From: an uncultured Microbulbifer sp.
Lineage (GTDB): Bacteria > Pseudomonadota > Gammaproteobacteria > Pseudomonadales > Cellvibrionaceae
Reading direction: 5' to 3'
Length of the DNA stretch: 32,611 bases
NCBI RefSeq assembly: GCF_947498635.1
Contig: NZ_CANMKV010000044.1
Coordinates: 1 to 32,611 of the forward strand
Shown: in pieces, positions 18,240 to 26,357 of the stretch
Layout of the letters: each line of letters begins with the position of its first letter
How positions within the stretch are numbered: position 1 is the first letter of the stretch
Program-made: the position numbers and the translations under genes
The notes under the pieces: model-generated
Databases searched by the model: none
The model's input: only the letters and a program-made list of their open reading frames with translations
Told to the model about the DNA's origin: nothing

Positions 18240-19262
18240 TTAGCGGCGTATCAAACGAATATAGTGGTGCACGTAATCCATACTGTATTTATAAGGGTCG
18301 CCTAAAATACGCTTTTGTAACTCTTCAAATAGTCTATTAATCGCAGCAAGATTTTCACCATGTTCAATGATTGATGTTCGGAATGTCTGCTCACTCCAAC
18401 TCCGTATGGTTTTCATGAGACCCTCAGAAAACTCAGAGGCATTACCATCCAAATCAAATTTACTACGATATGGACATGAGGTTATCTTTGTTGACATTTC
18501 TTGCACGGTCCAGGATTCCCTGTGATGTGGCATATTCAACACATGCCAAACATCCTCATCTGTACGGTAGTAGTTTTGAAAAGCTGCGTTATCAAATACC
18601 CCTTTTGATATTTCCCCAGCTTTATAAAGCTCTGTCCAAATATCAAACAAGGTATCAAACATGTCTCGATCTTTATCATTATTCCCAAGTAAATGACCAG
18701 CCTCATCCTGTGCCAGGTCCACTAGAATAAATTGGCCGCCCACCTCAAACTCCCAGGCTCTTAGGTCAAGCAAACGATTAAAATCATTGAGCGATTGCTT
18801 CCTGAAGGCTTTACGCTGTATGCCATCAACCTTGTTTGCCTGTATATGCTCCGTAAGCTTTCCTGGCATCCTGGATAGCCAGTGCATCGTGGTGGCAGCC
18901 AGCCCAAGATTAAGGGACGCACGCGGGGCTACGTGCTTATAAAAACTTCCTGGCTGCATAAATACCACCAGGCTTTCAAATTCTGAACTCAATCGATTTA
19001 AATTTTTAGACAACATCATTAAATCACTAGCTGGCAAATCATTAGCTATATGATATATATCTTTATGTCCCAGTTTTTGAAATACTCGCCGCCATAGCTC
19101 CAAAGAAGTGCCACCGTCTGCAGCACCATAATCCATGGTGTTATAATATTTTTTGTCTGGCATAGAATCTAAAGCGCTAACCATAAGGGGCCAGCTATTA
19201 TCAATGCAAAACTTAGCCCCTAGCGTTTCGAGGGAATAATTTGCCAGCATACTTATACTCAT
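18240..19262 (-). CDS. SABATH-type SAM-dependent carboxyl (or N-) methyltransferase
   Basis: About 340 residues from ATG 19262, which has AAGGA 11 bp upstream; a TTG at 19298 has no ribosome-binding site. The SAM-binding motif is MDYGAADGGTSLELW (43-57), then HIANDLPASDL (71-81) and MQPGSFYKHVAPRASLNLG (about 102-120). The TTMHWLSRMPGKL segment holds the Trp of the acceptor pocket. This order, with PGSFY and HWLS, is that of SABATH enzymes, best known in plants (salicylate, jasmonate and indole-acetate carboxyl methyltransferases and caffeine synthases). The N-terminal Gln that holds the carboxylate in plant enzymes is not obvious. It is the first gene of the operon with the dehydrogenase and flavoenzyme. 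The methyl acceptor is unknown. Confidence 0.82.
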   Translation of the reverse strand: MSISMLANYSLETLGAKFCIDNSWPLMVSALDSMPDKKYYNTMDYGAADGGTSLELWRRVFQKLGHKDIYHIANDLPASDLMMLSKNLNRLSSEFESLVVFMQPGSFYKHVAPRASLNLGLAATTMHWLSRMPGKLTEHIQANKVDGIQRKAFRKQSLNDFNRLLDLRAWEFEVGGQFILVDLAQDEAGHLLGNNDKDRDMFDTLFDIWTELYKAGEISKGVFDNAAFQNYYRTDEDVWHVLNMPHHRESWTVQEMSTKITSCPYRSKFDLDGNASEFSEGLMKTIRSWSEQTFRTSIIEHGENLAAINRLFEELQKRILGDPYKYSMDYVHHYIRLIRR

Positions 19263-19444
19263 AGGCCAATCTATCCTTCTCTCCCCACCACTTGCCAAAA
19301 GGAAAAATGATCATTCTCATAACTATAGTGTTGGCCAGCCTCAGTTTATATTAGTGCCGCCGTTTAATATAACCATACTGAAAAAAAATCTATTGATTGC
19401 ATAAAAACCCACGGCCAACAATCTATTCACTAAATGATGTAGAC
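19263..19444. promoter_or_regulatory. spacer upstream of the methyltransferase operon with TTATATTA-N11-TAATATAA palindrome
   Basis: A perfect 8-bp inverted repeat lies at 19346-19353 and 19365-19372 with an 11-base spacer, about 85 bp upstream of the methyltransferase start. The geometry (T-N11-A) is like LysR-type operators, though an AT-rich palindrome may also be promoter or terminator structure. No regulator gene of that type is nearby. Confidence 0.45.
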
Positions 19445-20830
19445 CTAAGATTGAGCATTAGATACCTTCCTGTCATCGAAAAAAACAGATATCACCAATG
19501 CAATCAAAGCCAGGTAGGCATTAATCGTAAATGCGCGATCTATCCCGACTGAAAGGTCCGGAGACATCGCTATTACTGTGGTATTCATTCCAAGACCCAG
19601 TGCGCCACCGGCAATCTGGAACATATAGATAATACCGCCAGCCAGACTCGATCTAGCTGAAGCTACATTTGTAATTGCAGCGGTGGTCACTGTGGAGAAG
19701 GCAAACCCAATTCCAGCTCCAACCACTAACAGCCCCGGTATCAATTCCTGGAAACTCGTATTTTCATTGATATGAGACAGCATAAACATTCCTACACAGA
19801 TACAAAGCGAACCTGCAGCAATAATCACCTTGGCTCCCAGCTTCTCATAGAGCCTGCCAGAAATGTAGGAAACCAGACCATAGGTAATCATCATTGGCAT
19901 TAACCCTATACCGGCAAATGTCGGAGAATATCCACGTACCTTATAAAGAAATACAGGAATATATAAAAGCATGGAAAAGTAGACTACAGAGAGCAGCAGG
20001 GTCACTATGCACGCGGCAATGAGCCATCTATTTTTCGCAACATCTTCGGGAATTAATGCATCACTGCCAACGTTCCGCTCAACCATAAGAAATCCGCCTA
20101 AAAAAAGCAGAGTCACAATAAACAAGATAACGACTAGGGGGCTTTTAAAGCCAATCTCGACAGCAAGATCTAAGGCCACTAACAAGCTAAATAGAGATAT
20201 GGCCAGTGTTGTCACCCCTAAGTAATCAATATGCTCGCTAATATTCTCAGGCCGATCATCAGCGACGGCTCCCCAGCACGCGAAACACACGAGAGCGGCG
20301 ACCACGACATCGAGCAGGAATATCCATCGCCAACTTGCATACTCGGTTAAGAATCCCCCAAGTATCGGACCAATGGCATCCGAGACTCCACAGACACCTA
20401 AAATCAGACCACCGGCAAGTCCGGACTGCTCTTTTGGTATCAGGCCATAAACCATTCCCAGTATCGCCGGCCACATCAGAGCTCCACCGACTCCCATCAA
20501 AGCCCGGGCCACTAACAGCATCCACAGATCAATGGCCAGTGCAGCAAGCAAAGAAAAGAAGGCAAAAATTACCGCGCCAATGAAAAAAATACGTCGACGT
20601 CCATAGATATCCGCCAGGCGCCCGCCCATGATAATCAAAACGCCAAAAACCAGTATGTATCCGTTGATAATCCACTGGACTCTTGTGATAGTGGAGTTGA
20701 ATTCCAGCTCAATGGTAGGAATGGCAGCAGGAAAAACTGTAAGGTCGTTTGCCACCAAAAACACAGCGAAGCTCAGGGCAGTCAGCGCCAGAAACCGATC
20801 TCTGTTTAAGGGAAAACTGTTATCTGCCAT
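19445..20830 (-). CDS. DHA2-type (EmrB/QacA) MFS exporter, third family copy
   Basis: An intact 461-residue, about 14-TM inner-membrane protein. Motif A is GGRLADIYGRRRIFFIGA (about residues 64-81) and GPILGGFLTEYASWRWIF follows. It is co-linear with the 10802-12205 paralogue but more diverged than the broken copy. ATG 20830 follows an exporter-type upstream element at 20868-20887. It lies 182 bp upstream of, and on the same strand as, the methyltransferase operon, so it could export that operon's product or share its transcript. The cargo is unknown. Confidence 0.93.
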   Translation of the reverse strand: MADNSFPLNRDRFLALTALSFAVFLVANDLTVFPAAIPTIELEFNSTITRVQWIINGYILVFGVLIIMGGRLADIYGRRRIFFIGAVIFAFFSLLAALAIDLWMLLVARALMGVGGALMWPAILGMVYGLIPKEQSGLAGGLILGVCGVSDAIGPILGGFLTEYASWRWIFLLDVVVAALVCFACWGAVADDRPENISEHIDYLGVTTLAISLFSLLVALDLAVEIGFKSPLVVILFIVTLLFLGGFLMVERNVGSDALIPEDVAKNRWLIAACIVTLLLSVVYFSMLLYIPVFLYKVRGYSPTFAGIGLMPMMITYGLVSYISGRLYEKLGAKVIIAAGSLCICVGMFMLSHINENTSFQELIPGLLVVGAGIGFAFSTVTTAAITNVASARSSLAGGIIYMFQIAGGALGLGMNTTVIAMSPDLSVGIDRAFTINAYLALIALVISVFFDDRKVSNAQS

Positions 20831-21168
20831 TTGGTTCTACCAAATACTCTCCGTCATCGGGCTTTAAAAAAATTGCCCTGACAGTTTGGCCCAATAGCTC
20901 ATAGGGCAGCGAGCTAGGTAGTAGATTGATGTGCCTAGGGCCTGCTGACACTCGTTGAATTGCCTCTGCCAGAGGCCTTTTTTTGTCGTACAAGCCTGAA
21001 GGAGCGTGGTGTAGCTACCCTACATTGGCGACAGATATCGCTGTTACGCGGAAAAATGGCTCCGCCCCTTCAAGCTGTAGCCATAAAAGCGGGAGTCCAA
21101 TTCGAGCCAAGAGCCCCTAAAACTGGGGAGAAGGGAAGGCAACTCCACAATGGGAGCTGCCCGGGGGC
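20831..21168. other. non-coding stretch with exporter promoter element and an orphan terminator
   Basis: About 340 bp between two minus-strand genes. AAAAATTGCCCTGACAGTTT (20868-20887) followed by GGCCCA is the shared exporter element. From about 20900 the sequence becomes more GC-rich, with no recognisable coding content in any frame. It may be a remnant of an inserted element. Confidence 0.4.
20962..20984 (+). terminator. intrinsic terminator pointing on the plus strand
   Basis: GCCTCT (20962-20967), loop GCC, AGAGGC (20971-20976), then C and seven T (20978-20984). This is a textbook rho-independent terminator, but no plus-strand gene lies upstream: the nearest gene on that side runs the other way. 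Either a small RNA ends here or it is left over from a lost element. Confidence 0.55.
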
Positions 21169-22233
21169 TTATTCCTGGAGATATTCCTGAATTGGTTGAT
21201 ACGCAGGATTGGCGCCGCAAGAAGCTCGCACAACAAGTTCTGTAGACAGCACTTCAGGCTCCGCAGTTTGATCACCGATCAACTGCATCATTTTTTCCAC
21301 CATCAACTCTCCCGCCCGCTGAATATTTTGCCGAATGGTGGTTAATGGGGGAGTATAGAAAGGCGCGATGGGAATATCGTCAAATCCAATCACGGCGACA
21401 TCCTCTGGCACGGTGTAGCCATGAGCCTGAAGGGCCTTGATCGCCCCCATAGCAATGCTATCGCTTGCCGCAAACACCGCATCAAAGGTCAGCCCTTCCT
21501 GCGCCAATAAATCTGTAATGGACTGATAGCCACTTTCACTAGAGAAAGCCACCTCTATCTGACGCGCACTATTACCAAGCCCCTTCATGTTGAGCGCAGA
21601 ACAATAACCTTCATAGCGCCCATTGATCTCGGGATGCGCGGTATCACCTAAAAAGATAACCTTGCGGCGGCCCAATTCGAGTAAATGCGCTGTGGCCTGG
21701 GAACCTCCCATTTGATTATCACTGCTCACGATACAGTAATTGGAATCCAGCTTTGGCGCCCCCCCCCAGACCACCAGGGGGTCCCCCTGGCGCTGAAGCT
21801 CGCGCAGGGGGCTGTCATCCACGCCCTGGCCAATCACGATTACGCCATCGGCACGGCGCGACCCCATCAAGTAGGCATGCCAGTCATCACTTGTGGCTAT
21901 GCGATTGGAAAACAGGAGATCATAGCGGTGTTCGGCGAGGCGGTCGGCAATAGCACCGATCATGTCCAACATAAAGGGGTCTGAGAAAGTCTGGCCACCC
22001 GAGCAGCCCGTGTTGATCACCACCGAAATGGTATGGCTGCGCTTCAGGCGTAAGTTGCGCGCACTCTCATTGATTTTGTAATTCATACTGCGCGCGATTT
22101 GCTGGATACGTTCCCGCGTCTTTTCATTGATCAGCGGGTTGTTATTCAGCGCGCGGGAAACGGTGGATTCAGAGACTCCCGCCAGCCGTGCGATATCGGA
22201 CATGGAGATGGGAGAGGAGGAATCCTTAGGCAT
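21169..22233 (-). CDS. LacI-family transcriptional repressor
   Basis: About 354 residues from ATG 22233, with AAGGTG 9 bp upstream; a GTG at 22245 would overlap that site. The N-terminal helix-turn-helix and hinge read MSDIARLAGVSESTVSRALN (about 11-30), then ERIQQIARSMNYKINESARN. A periplasmic-binding-protein-like effector domain follows, with AVFAASDSIAMGAIKAL and DVAVIGFDDIPIAPFYTPP. It ends 77 bp before the MFS sugar transporter begins on the same strand, downstream of it. It is the natural regulator of the GH65 locus, probably binding the two CG-centred palindromes at 23717 and 23897; this is inference based on the family's operator type. The effector is likely a disaccharide or its product. 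Confidence 0.92.
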   Translation of the reverse strand: MPKDSSSPISMSDIARLAGVSESTVSRALNNNPLINEKTRERIQQIARSMNYKINESARNLRLKRSHTISVVINTGCSGGQTFSDPFMLDMIGAIADRLAEHRYDLLFSNRIATSDDWHAYLMGSRRADGVIVIGQGVDDSPLRELQRQGDPLVVWGGAPKLDSNYCIVSSDNQMGGSQATAHLLELGRRKVIFLGDTAHPEINGRYEGYCSALNMKGLGNSARQIEVAFSSESGYQSITDLLAQEGLTFDAVFAASDSIAMGAIKALQAHGYTVPEDVAVIGFDDIPIAPFYTPPLTTIRQNIQRAGELMVEKMMQLIGDQTAEPEVLSTELVVRASCGANPAYQPIQEYLQE

Positions 22234-22310
22234 GACGTACTTCACCTTGTTCGCGGGAAATACGCCATCTTAGGCGTGCTACAAAGGTTTGTAAAATCAG
22301 GGCTGCCGGC

Positions 22311-23573
22311 TTAAACAGTGAGCTTGGTAACGACTTCGGGGGCTTGCTCCTCTCCACGTTCTACTGCGCGACGGAAGAAGAAAAGGCTGATCAAAATTAC
22401 TGTTATGGGAAATAGCGACAGATAAAATGCCACTTGTCCGTCAAAGGCCTCGAAGACTGAGCCCGTAATCAGAGAGCCCGTAGTACCTCCCAAAGCGGAA
22501 AAAATCACCAGAAGCCCTGTCATTGCCGAGTGCTGATGGGTCGGCAGTGAGCTCAACATCACTGAGTTAATAGCCGGATAAATGGGGGCCATAAACAGAC
22601 CAATCAACGGCAGGATAAAGGCCACAATGGGGGCATTGAACCAGCTGATATCCGGATCGGCCTGCACATCGCTCGACAGTGGCAAGGTCAGTACCACGAG
22701 CAATGCCATCGCCAGCAGGCAGGCATTTAGCACGGGATACCAGTGCAAGCGCCGCATTATTACGCCCGCTCCAAGGCGCCCAAGTGCGAGCCCGGCCGCA
22801 AAAATACTCGCCGCCTGTACACTCATCGCCGCTGGTAATTTCAGAATTTCATTATTGAATGTGGGCAGCCAGCTACCGATGCCCTGTTCGATCAGTACAT
22901 AGATAAACACAGAAATCACATAGATATACACCAACGGCTTGGCCATCAGTTTGATCATGGCAAAGAAATCTTCGCGCGGACTCGCACCCTCCTCCCGATT
23001 TCCGGCCTCATCCATTTCAGTGAGCCACAATAAAACAAACGCAAATACGCAAATGGCGGCCAATACCCAATAGACACTTAGCCAGGCCGTAGAGTCGGGA
23101 TTGGCGGAGTCGATAAAGGCACTAAAAAGCCAATAGCCACCAAGAACCCCCACCATAAATACCCCTTCGAGGGTGTTCACCATGCTCGCATGCTCTTTCG
23201 CCCCCTGTGTGAGCAGCCCCACAGTGGAATAAACTGCAACTTTCACCAGGGCAAACGCCACCCCTACCGAGAGAAACAACAGTTTCGCCGTCCAGAAACC
23301 CGGCACAAGAGGCATGGTGATGCAGGCCACGGCGACAATAGCGAGCCCGGTTAGCATGGCCCTCTTGAAGCCGAAGCGTGGCAGCTGTGAAGCCACCAAA
23401 AAAGACACGATTCCAATGGGAATATCCTTAAACCCCTCTAGCACGCTGGCCCCCGACTTGCTGACACCGTAGGTATTGATGACCTGTAAAATCACTGTGC
23501 CCACACTGTTCAACAGAATGGCGAACACGAAATAGATAGCGAATAGGGAAAGCAGTATGCGTTGATTGTTCAT
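22311..23573 (-). CDS. MFS transporter, probable disaccharide importer of the GH65 locus
   Basis: 420 residues with about 12 membrane segments. It starts at ATG 23573 and is unlike the DHA2 exporters in length and motifs. Charged cytoplasmic loops (GNREEGASPRED near residue 200) separate the two six-TM halves. It is transcribed divergently from the GH65 phosphorylase, from a shared 430-bp control region. That placement argues for uptake of the sugar cleaved by the phosphorylase. The LacI gene follows 77 bp downstream on the same strand, perhaps as an operon that would give autoregulation. Sugar specificity cannot be assigned. Confidence 0.87.
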   Translation of the reverse strand: MNNQRILLSLFAIYFVFAILLNSVGTVILQVINTYGVSKSGASVLEGFKDIPIGIVSFLVASQLPRFGFKRAMLTGLAIVAVACITMPLVPGFWTAKLLFLSVGVAFALVKVAVYSTVGLLTQGAKEHASMVNTLEGVFMVGVLGGYWLFSAFIDSANPDSTAWLSVYWVLAAICVFAFVLLWLTEMDEAGNREEGASPREDFFAMIKLMAKPLVYIYVISVFIYVLIEQGIGSWLPTFNNEILKLPAAMSVQAASIFAAGLALGRLGAGVIMRRLHWYPVLNACLLAMALLVVLTLPLSSDVQADPDISWFNAPIVAFILPLIGLFMAPIYPAINSVMLSSLPTHQHSAMTGLLVIFSALGGTTGSLITGSVFEAFDGQVAFYLSLFPITVILISLFFFRRAVERGEEQAPEVVTKLTV

Positions 23574-23716
23574 AACAAATTCTTTATTGGTCTATGGCTC
23601 AGGCACACGGCCGTACCAGCCTGTTATTGTACGTTTTTTGGTCAATTAAGGGCATCGCCGGATGGGGATGCCGGCGGCGCCAAGAATCTTCAGTATTACC
23701 CAGGCTAAAACGATAA

Positions 23717-23730
23717 TGCAATCGTTTGCA
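23717..23730. promoter_or_regulatory. LacI-type operator 1 (TGCAATCGTTTGCA)
   Basis: A near-perfect palindrome with central CG, flanked by AACGATA (23709-23715) and TATCGTT (23734-23740), which form an outer, slightly off-centre inverted repeat. It lies about 145 bp upstream of the transporter start. Confidence 0.7.
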
Positions 23731-23881
23731 ATATATCGTTCCAATAAAATAGAAACATCCCAGGCAAGCTGGTCACAAAACACAGTCTCAGAATTTCAAC
23801 CCAGGCTTATATCCCTTTTAAATCAATTAGTTAGATAAATTTCTGATAAAAATTAATCCCTTATATTACCCCAAAACAGGT

Positions 23882-23925
23882 CAATCACCGCAAAGATGCA
23901 ATCGATTGCAATTGTGCGGTGATTG
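23882..23925. promoter_or_regulatory. LacI-type operator 2 inside a 44-bp nested palindrome
   Basis: The core TGCAATCGATTGCA (23897-23910) is a perfect 14-bp palindrome with central CG. It is embedded between CAATCACCGCA (23882-23892) and TGCGGTGATTG (23915-23925), perfect 11-bp inverted arms about the same centre. Only three positions per arm fail to pair in the whole 44 bp. It lies 78-121 bp before the phosphorylase ATG, where a bound repressor would block transcription. Confidence 0.75.
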
Positions 23926-24002
23926 GCGATAGACTCACCCAGCCTGACCAGGTGTTAATCAACCCGCGGGCATCAATTACTGTCGGTTTCTGTGTAAGTG
24001 GT

Positions 24003-26357
24003 ATGAAGAAAGAACAACAAAATAACCAAGCAAGTCACCCTTGGCACCTGCTGGAACATGGGTTTCAGGCAGAGGCATATCGCCTCAACGCCACCCTATT
24101 CTCCCTGGGCAATGGCTTTATAGGCTTGCGTGGCGCCTTCGAGGAGGGATTTGATCCCGAACCTTTCTCCGACGGTTGTTACCTGAACGGAGTCTATGCC
24201 AGCGAACCCATCCGCTATGGAGAAGCCGCCTACGGCTATGCCCGCAATAACCAGCGCATGCTTACGGTGCCAGACGCCAAAGCAATCCATATCTGGATTG
24301 ATGGTGAGCGCTTTAATCTGGCCGAGGGCGAACTGCTTGAGTATCAACGCCGCCTGGATATGGCCAGCGCTACACTTGAGCGCACACTCACCTGGCGCTC
24401 ACCACGCGGTAAAACGATCGCATTCAAAATGCAACGCCTAGTCTCCCAGACAGAAAAGCACCTTCTTGTCCTCAATCTGGAGATCACCCCCGTCGATTTT
24501 GATGGCGAGATACGCCTGCAATCCTGGATAGACGGGGGCTTCACACAGGCAGAGCGCAGTGACGACCCTCGCCTGGCCTCGCCGATCGACCAGCAGGACA
24601 TTCAGTGGCGTGACAACAGCGCTGATGGCGCCTACCTAGCGCTGCCTCTGCAGGTTAAAAGCAGCGGCTTTTCGATTCGCTGTGCCGCTTTACACCATAT
24701 AGAAGACAGCAGCGATGTTGAGCTCAGTAACCTTCGCAGTGAAGACTGCGTAGCGGCCGAGTACCGCATTAAAGCCCGGCGCAACCAGCTCATCCGCCTG
24801 ACCAAGTACGTAGCCTATTTTGCGGAGCAACACGCCGACCCTATTGAGACCAAGGCGTTACGCCATTACCTGGAGCGCTGTGCCGGAAAATGTTTTGCGG
24901 ATCACGCGCGTTTACAGCGTGAACAGATGGATCGGTTTTGGCGGGAATCCGACATTCAAGTGAGCGGCAACCATCGCCTACAGCAGGGTATTCGCTTCAA
25001 CCTTTTTCATTTATTCCAGTCCCTGGGGCGAGATGGTCGCACCAATATCGCCGCTAAAGGGCTCTCAGGTGACGGCTATGACGGCCATTATTTCTGGGAC
25101 ACTGAAATCTATATATTGCCGTTTTTTCTCTATACCCAACCAGATTTGGCGCGTGGCCTACTGGAGTATCGACACTCGATTCTAGATTCAGCCCGCGCAC
25201 GCGCCCGTGAATTGGCTATTAAGAAAGGGGCCCTATTCCCTTGGCGCACGATCGGTGGTGAGGAATGCTCCGCTTATTATCCGGCAGGTACCGCACAATT
25301 CCACATCAATGCGGATATCGCCTATGCGGTACGCCACTACAGTCAAGTAACCGGCGATAGCGAATTTTTGCGGGATAAAGGTGCAGAGGTGGTCATTGAG
25401 GGCGCGCGCCTGTGGATGGAGATCGGTCATTACAACCCGCGCCGAAACAATCAGTTCTGCATCAATGAAGTCACCGGCCCAGATGAATACACTGCGCTGG
25501 TAGACAACAATTTCTATACCAATCTCATGGCCCGCGCTCATCTGGAGTACGCTGCAGAAGTGTACCAATGGTTGCAGTCTTTTGACCCTGCCGCGTGTCA
25601 GGGTCTGGCCCAACGCATCCAACTGAGCCCCGAAGAACCCCAAAATTGGGCAAAAGCCGCAGCGGCCATGTACCTACCCTATGACCAATCCCTGGGAATA
25701 CACCCGCAGGATGATGGCTTCCTCAATAAGCCCGTATGGGATTTTGAAGATACGCCTAAAGACCACTACCCCCTGCTACTGCACTACCACCCGCTAGTAA
25801 TCTACCGCCACCAGGTTTGCAAGCAGGCAGACGTAGTCCTGGGTCTACTACTGCAAAGCTCGGCGTTTAGCGTCGAACAAAAACGCCGCGACTTCAATTT
25901 CTACGAACCACTTACCACCCACGACTCCACTCTGTCCGCCTGTATTCACAGCATCATTGCCAGTGAGGTGGGATACCGCGAAAAAGCACTCGGCTATTTC
26001 CAGCAGGTGGCGCGCATGGACCTGGACAACCATCACAACAATACCCAGCACGGTATTCACACCGCCTGTATGGGCGGTACCTGGATGTGCATGGTGCAGG
26101 GCTTTGCCGGTATGCGCCTACAGGACGACACCATGCATTTTAACCCCCATGTTCCGCGTGGCATGGATGGTTATCAATTCCGCCTGCGCTTTCGAGGCCG
26201 CACCCTGGCGCTGGATGTCAAACGCGATAGCGCCAGCTACACCCTGGTAGAGGGTAAAGCCATCAGCCTGCTGCACGGCAATAAACCCATAGCACTACAG
26301 GCGCCGGGTAAAACGCTTACATTTGAAATAACACAGGTAGCGGAGGTATCACAGTGA
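24003..26357 (+). CDS. glycoside hydrolase family 65 disaccharide phosphorylase
   Basis: 784 residues from ATG 24003, the normal GH65 length. The N-terminal beta-sandwich domain begins with LFSLGNGFIGLRGAFEEG. The (alpha/alpha)6 barrel carries GHYFWDTEIYILPFF, GEECSAYYPAGTAQFHINAD and NEVTGPDEYTALVDNN, in which Glu489 should be the general acid. The small C-terminal beta-domain follows. GH65 enzymes phosphorolyse alpha-linked glucose disaccharides (trehalose, maltose, kojibiose, nigerose) with inversion, giving beta-glucose 1-phosphate. The GEECS...PAGTA stretch is nearer to what I recall of trehalose- or kojibiose-type enzymes than of maltose phosphorylase, but specificity is not settled. 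Its GTGA overlap with the mutase gene shows co-translation. It lacks a signal peptide, so it is cytoplasmic. Confidence 0.92.
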   Translation: MKKEQQNNQASHPWHLLEHGFQAEAYRLNATLFSLGNGFIGLRGAFEEGFDPEPFSDGCYLNGVYASEPIRYGEAAYGYARNNQRMLTVPDAKAIHIWIDGERFNLAEGELLEYQRRLDMASATLERTLTWRSPRGKTIAFKMQRLVSQTEKHLLVLNLEITPVDFDGEIRLQSWIDGGFTQAERSDDPRLASPIDQQDIQWRDNSADGAYLALPLQVKSSGFSIRCAALHHIEDSSDVELSNLRSEDCVAAEYRIKARRNQLIRLTKYVAYFAEQHADPIETKALRHYLERCAGKCFADHARLQREQMDRFWRESDIQVSGNHRLQQGIRFNLFHLFQSLGRDGRTNIAAKGLSGDGYDGHYFWDTEIYILPFFLYTQPDLARGLLEYRHSILDSARARARELAIKKGALFPWRTIGGEECSAYYPAGTAQFHINADIAYAVRHYSQVTGDSEFLRDKGAEVVIEGARLWMEIGHYNPRRNNQFCINEVTGPDEYTALVDNNFYTNLMARAHLEYAAEVYQWLQSFDPAACQGLAQRIQLSPEEPQNWAKAAAAMYLPYDQSLGIHPQDDGFLNKPVWDFEDTPKDHYPLLLHYHPLVIYRHQVCKQADVVLGLLLQSSAFSVEQKRRDFNFYEPLTTHDSTLSACIHSIIASEVGYREKALGYFQQVARMDLDNHHNNTQHGIHTACMGGTWMCMVQGFAGMRLQDDTMHFNPHVPRGMDGYQFRLRFRGRTLALDVKRDSASYTLVEGKAISLLHGNKPIALQAPGKTLTFEITQVAEVSQ

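Larger units (their letters stand above)
23574..24002. promoter_or_regulatory. divergent control region of the GH65 locus
   Basis: This 429-bp spacer separates the transporter from the phosphorylase. It holds two LacI-type palindromes, one nearer each divergent gene, and an AT-rich middle suited to two promoters. No further gene is present. A GTG at 23919 could extend the phosphorylase by 28 codons, but it falls inside the operator structure and is less likely than ATG 24003. Confidence 0.75.

Noticed and set aside
21753..21953. Pro/Gly/Arg-rich open frame on the plus strand
   Set aside because: It is antisense to the LacI gene in a GC-rich stretch; the composition explains the open frame.
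23919..24002. Longer GH65 start at GTG 23919
   Set aside because: It would begin inside the operator palindrome and add 28 residues with no family resemblance.
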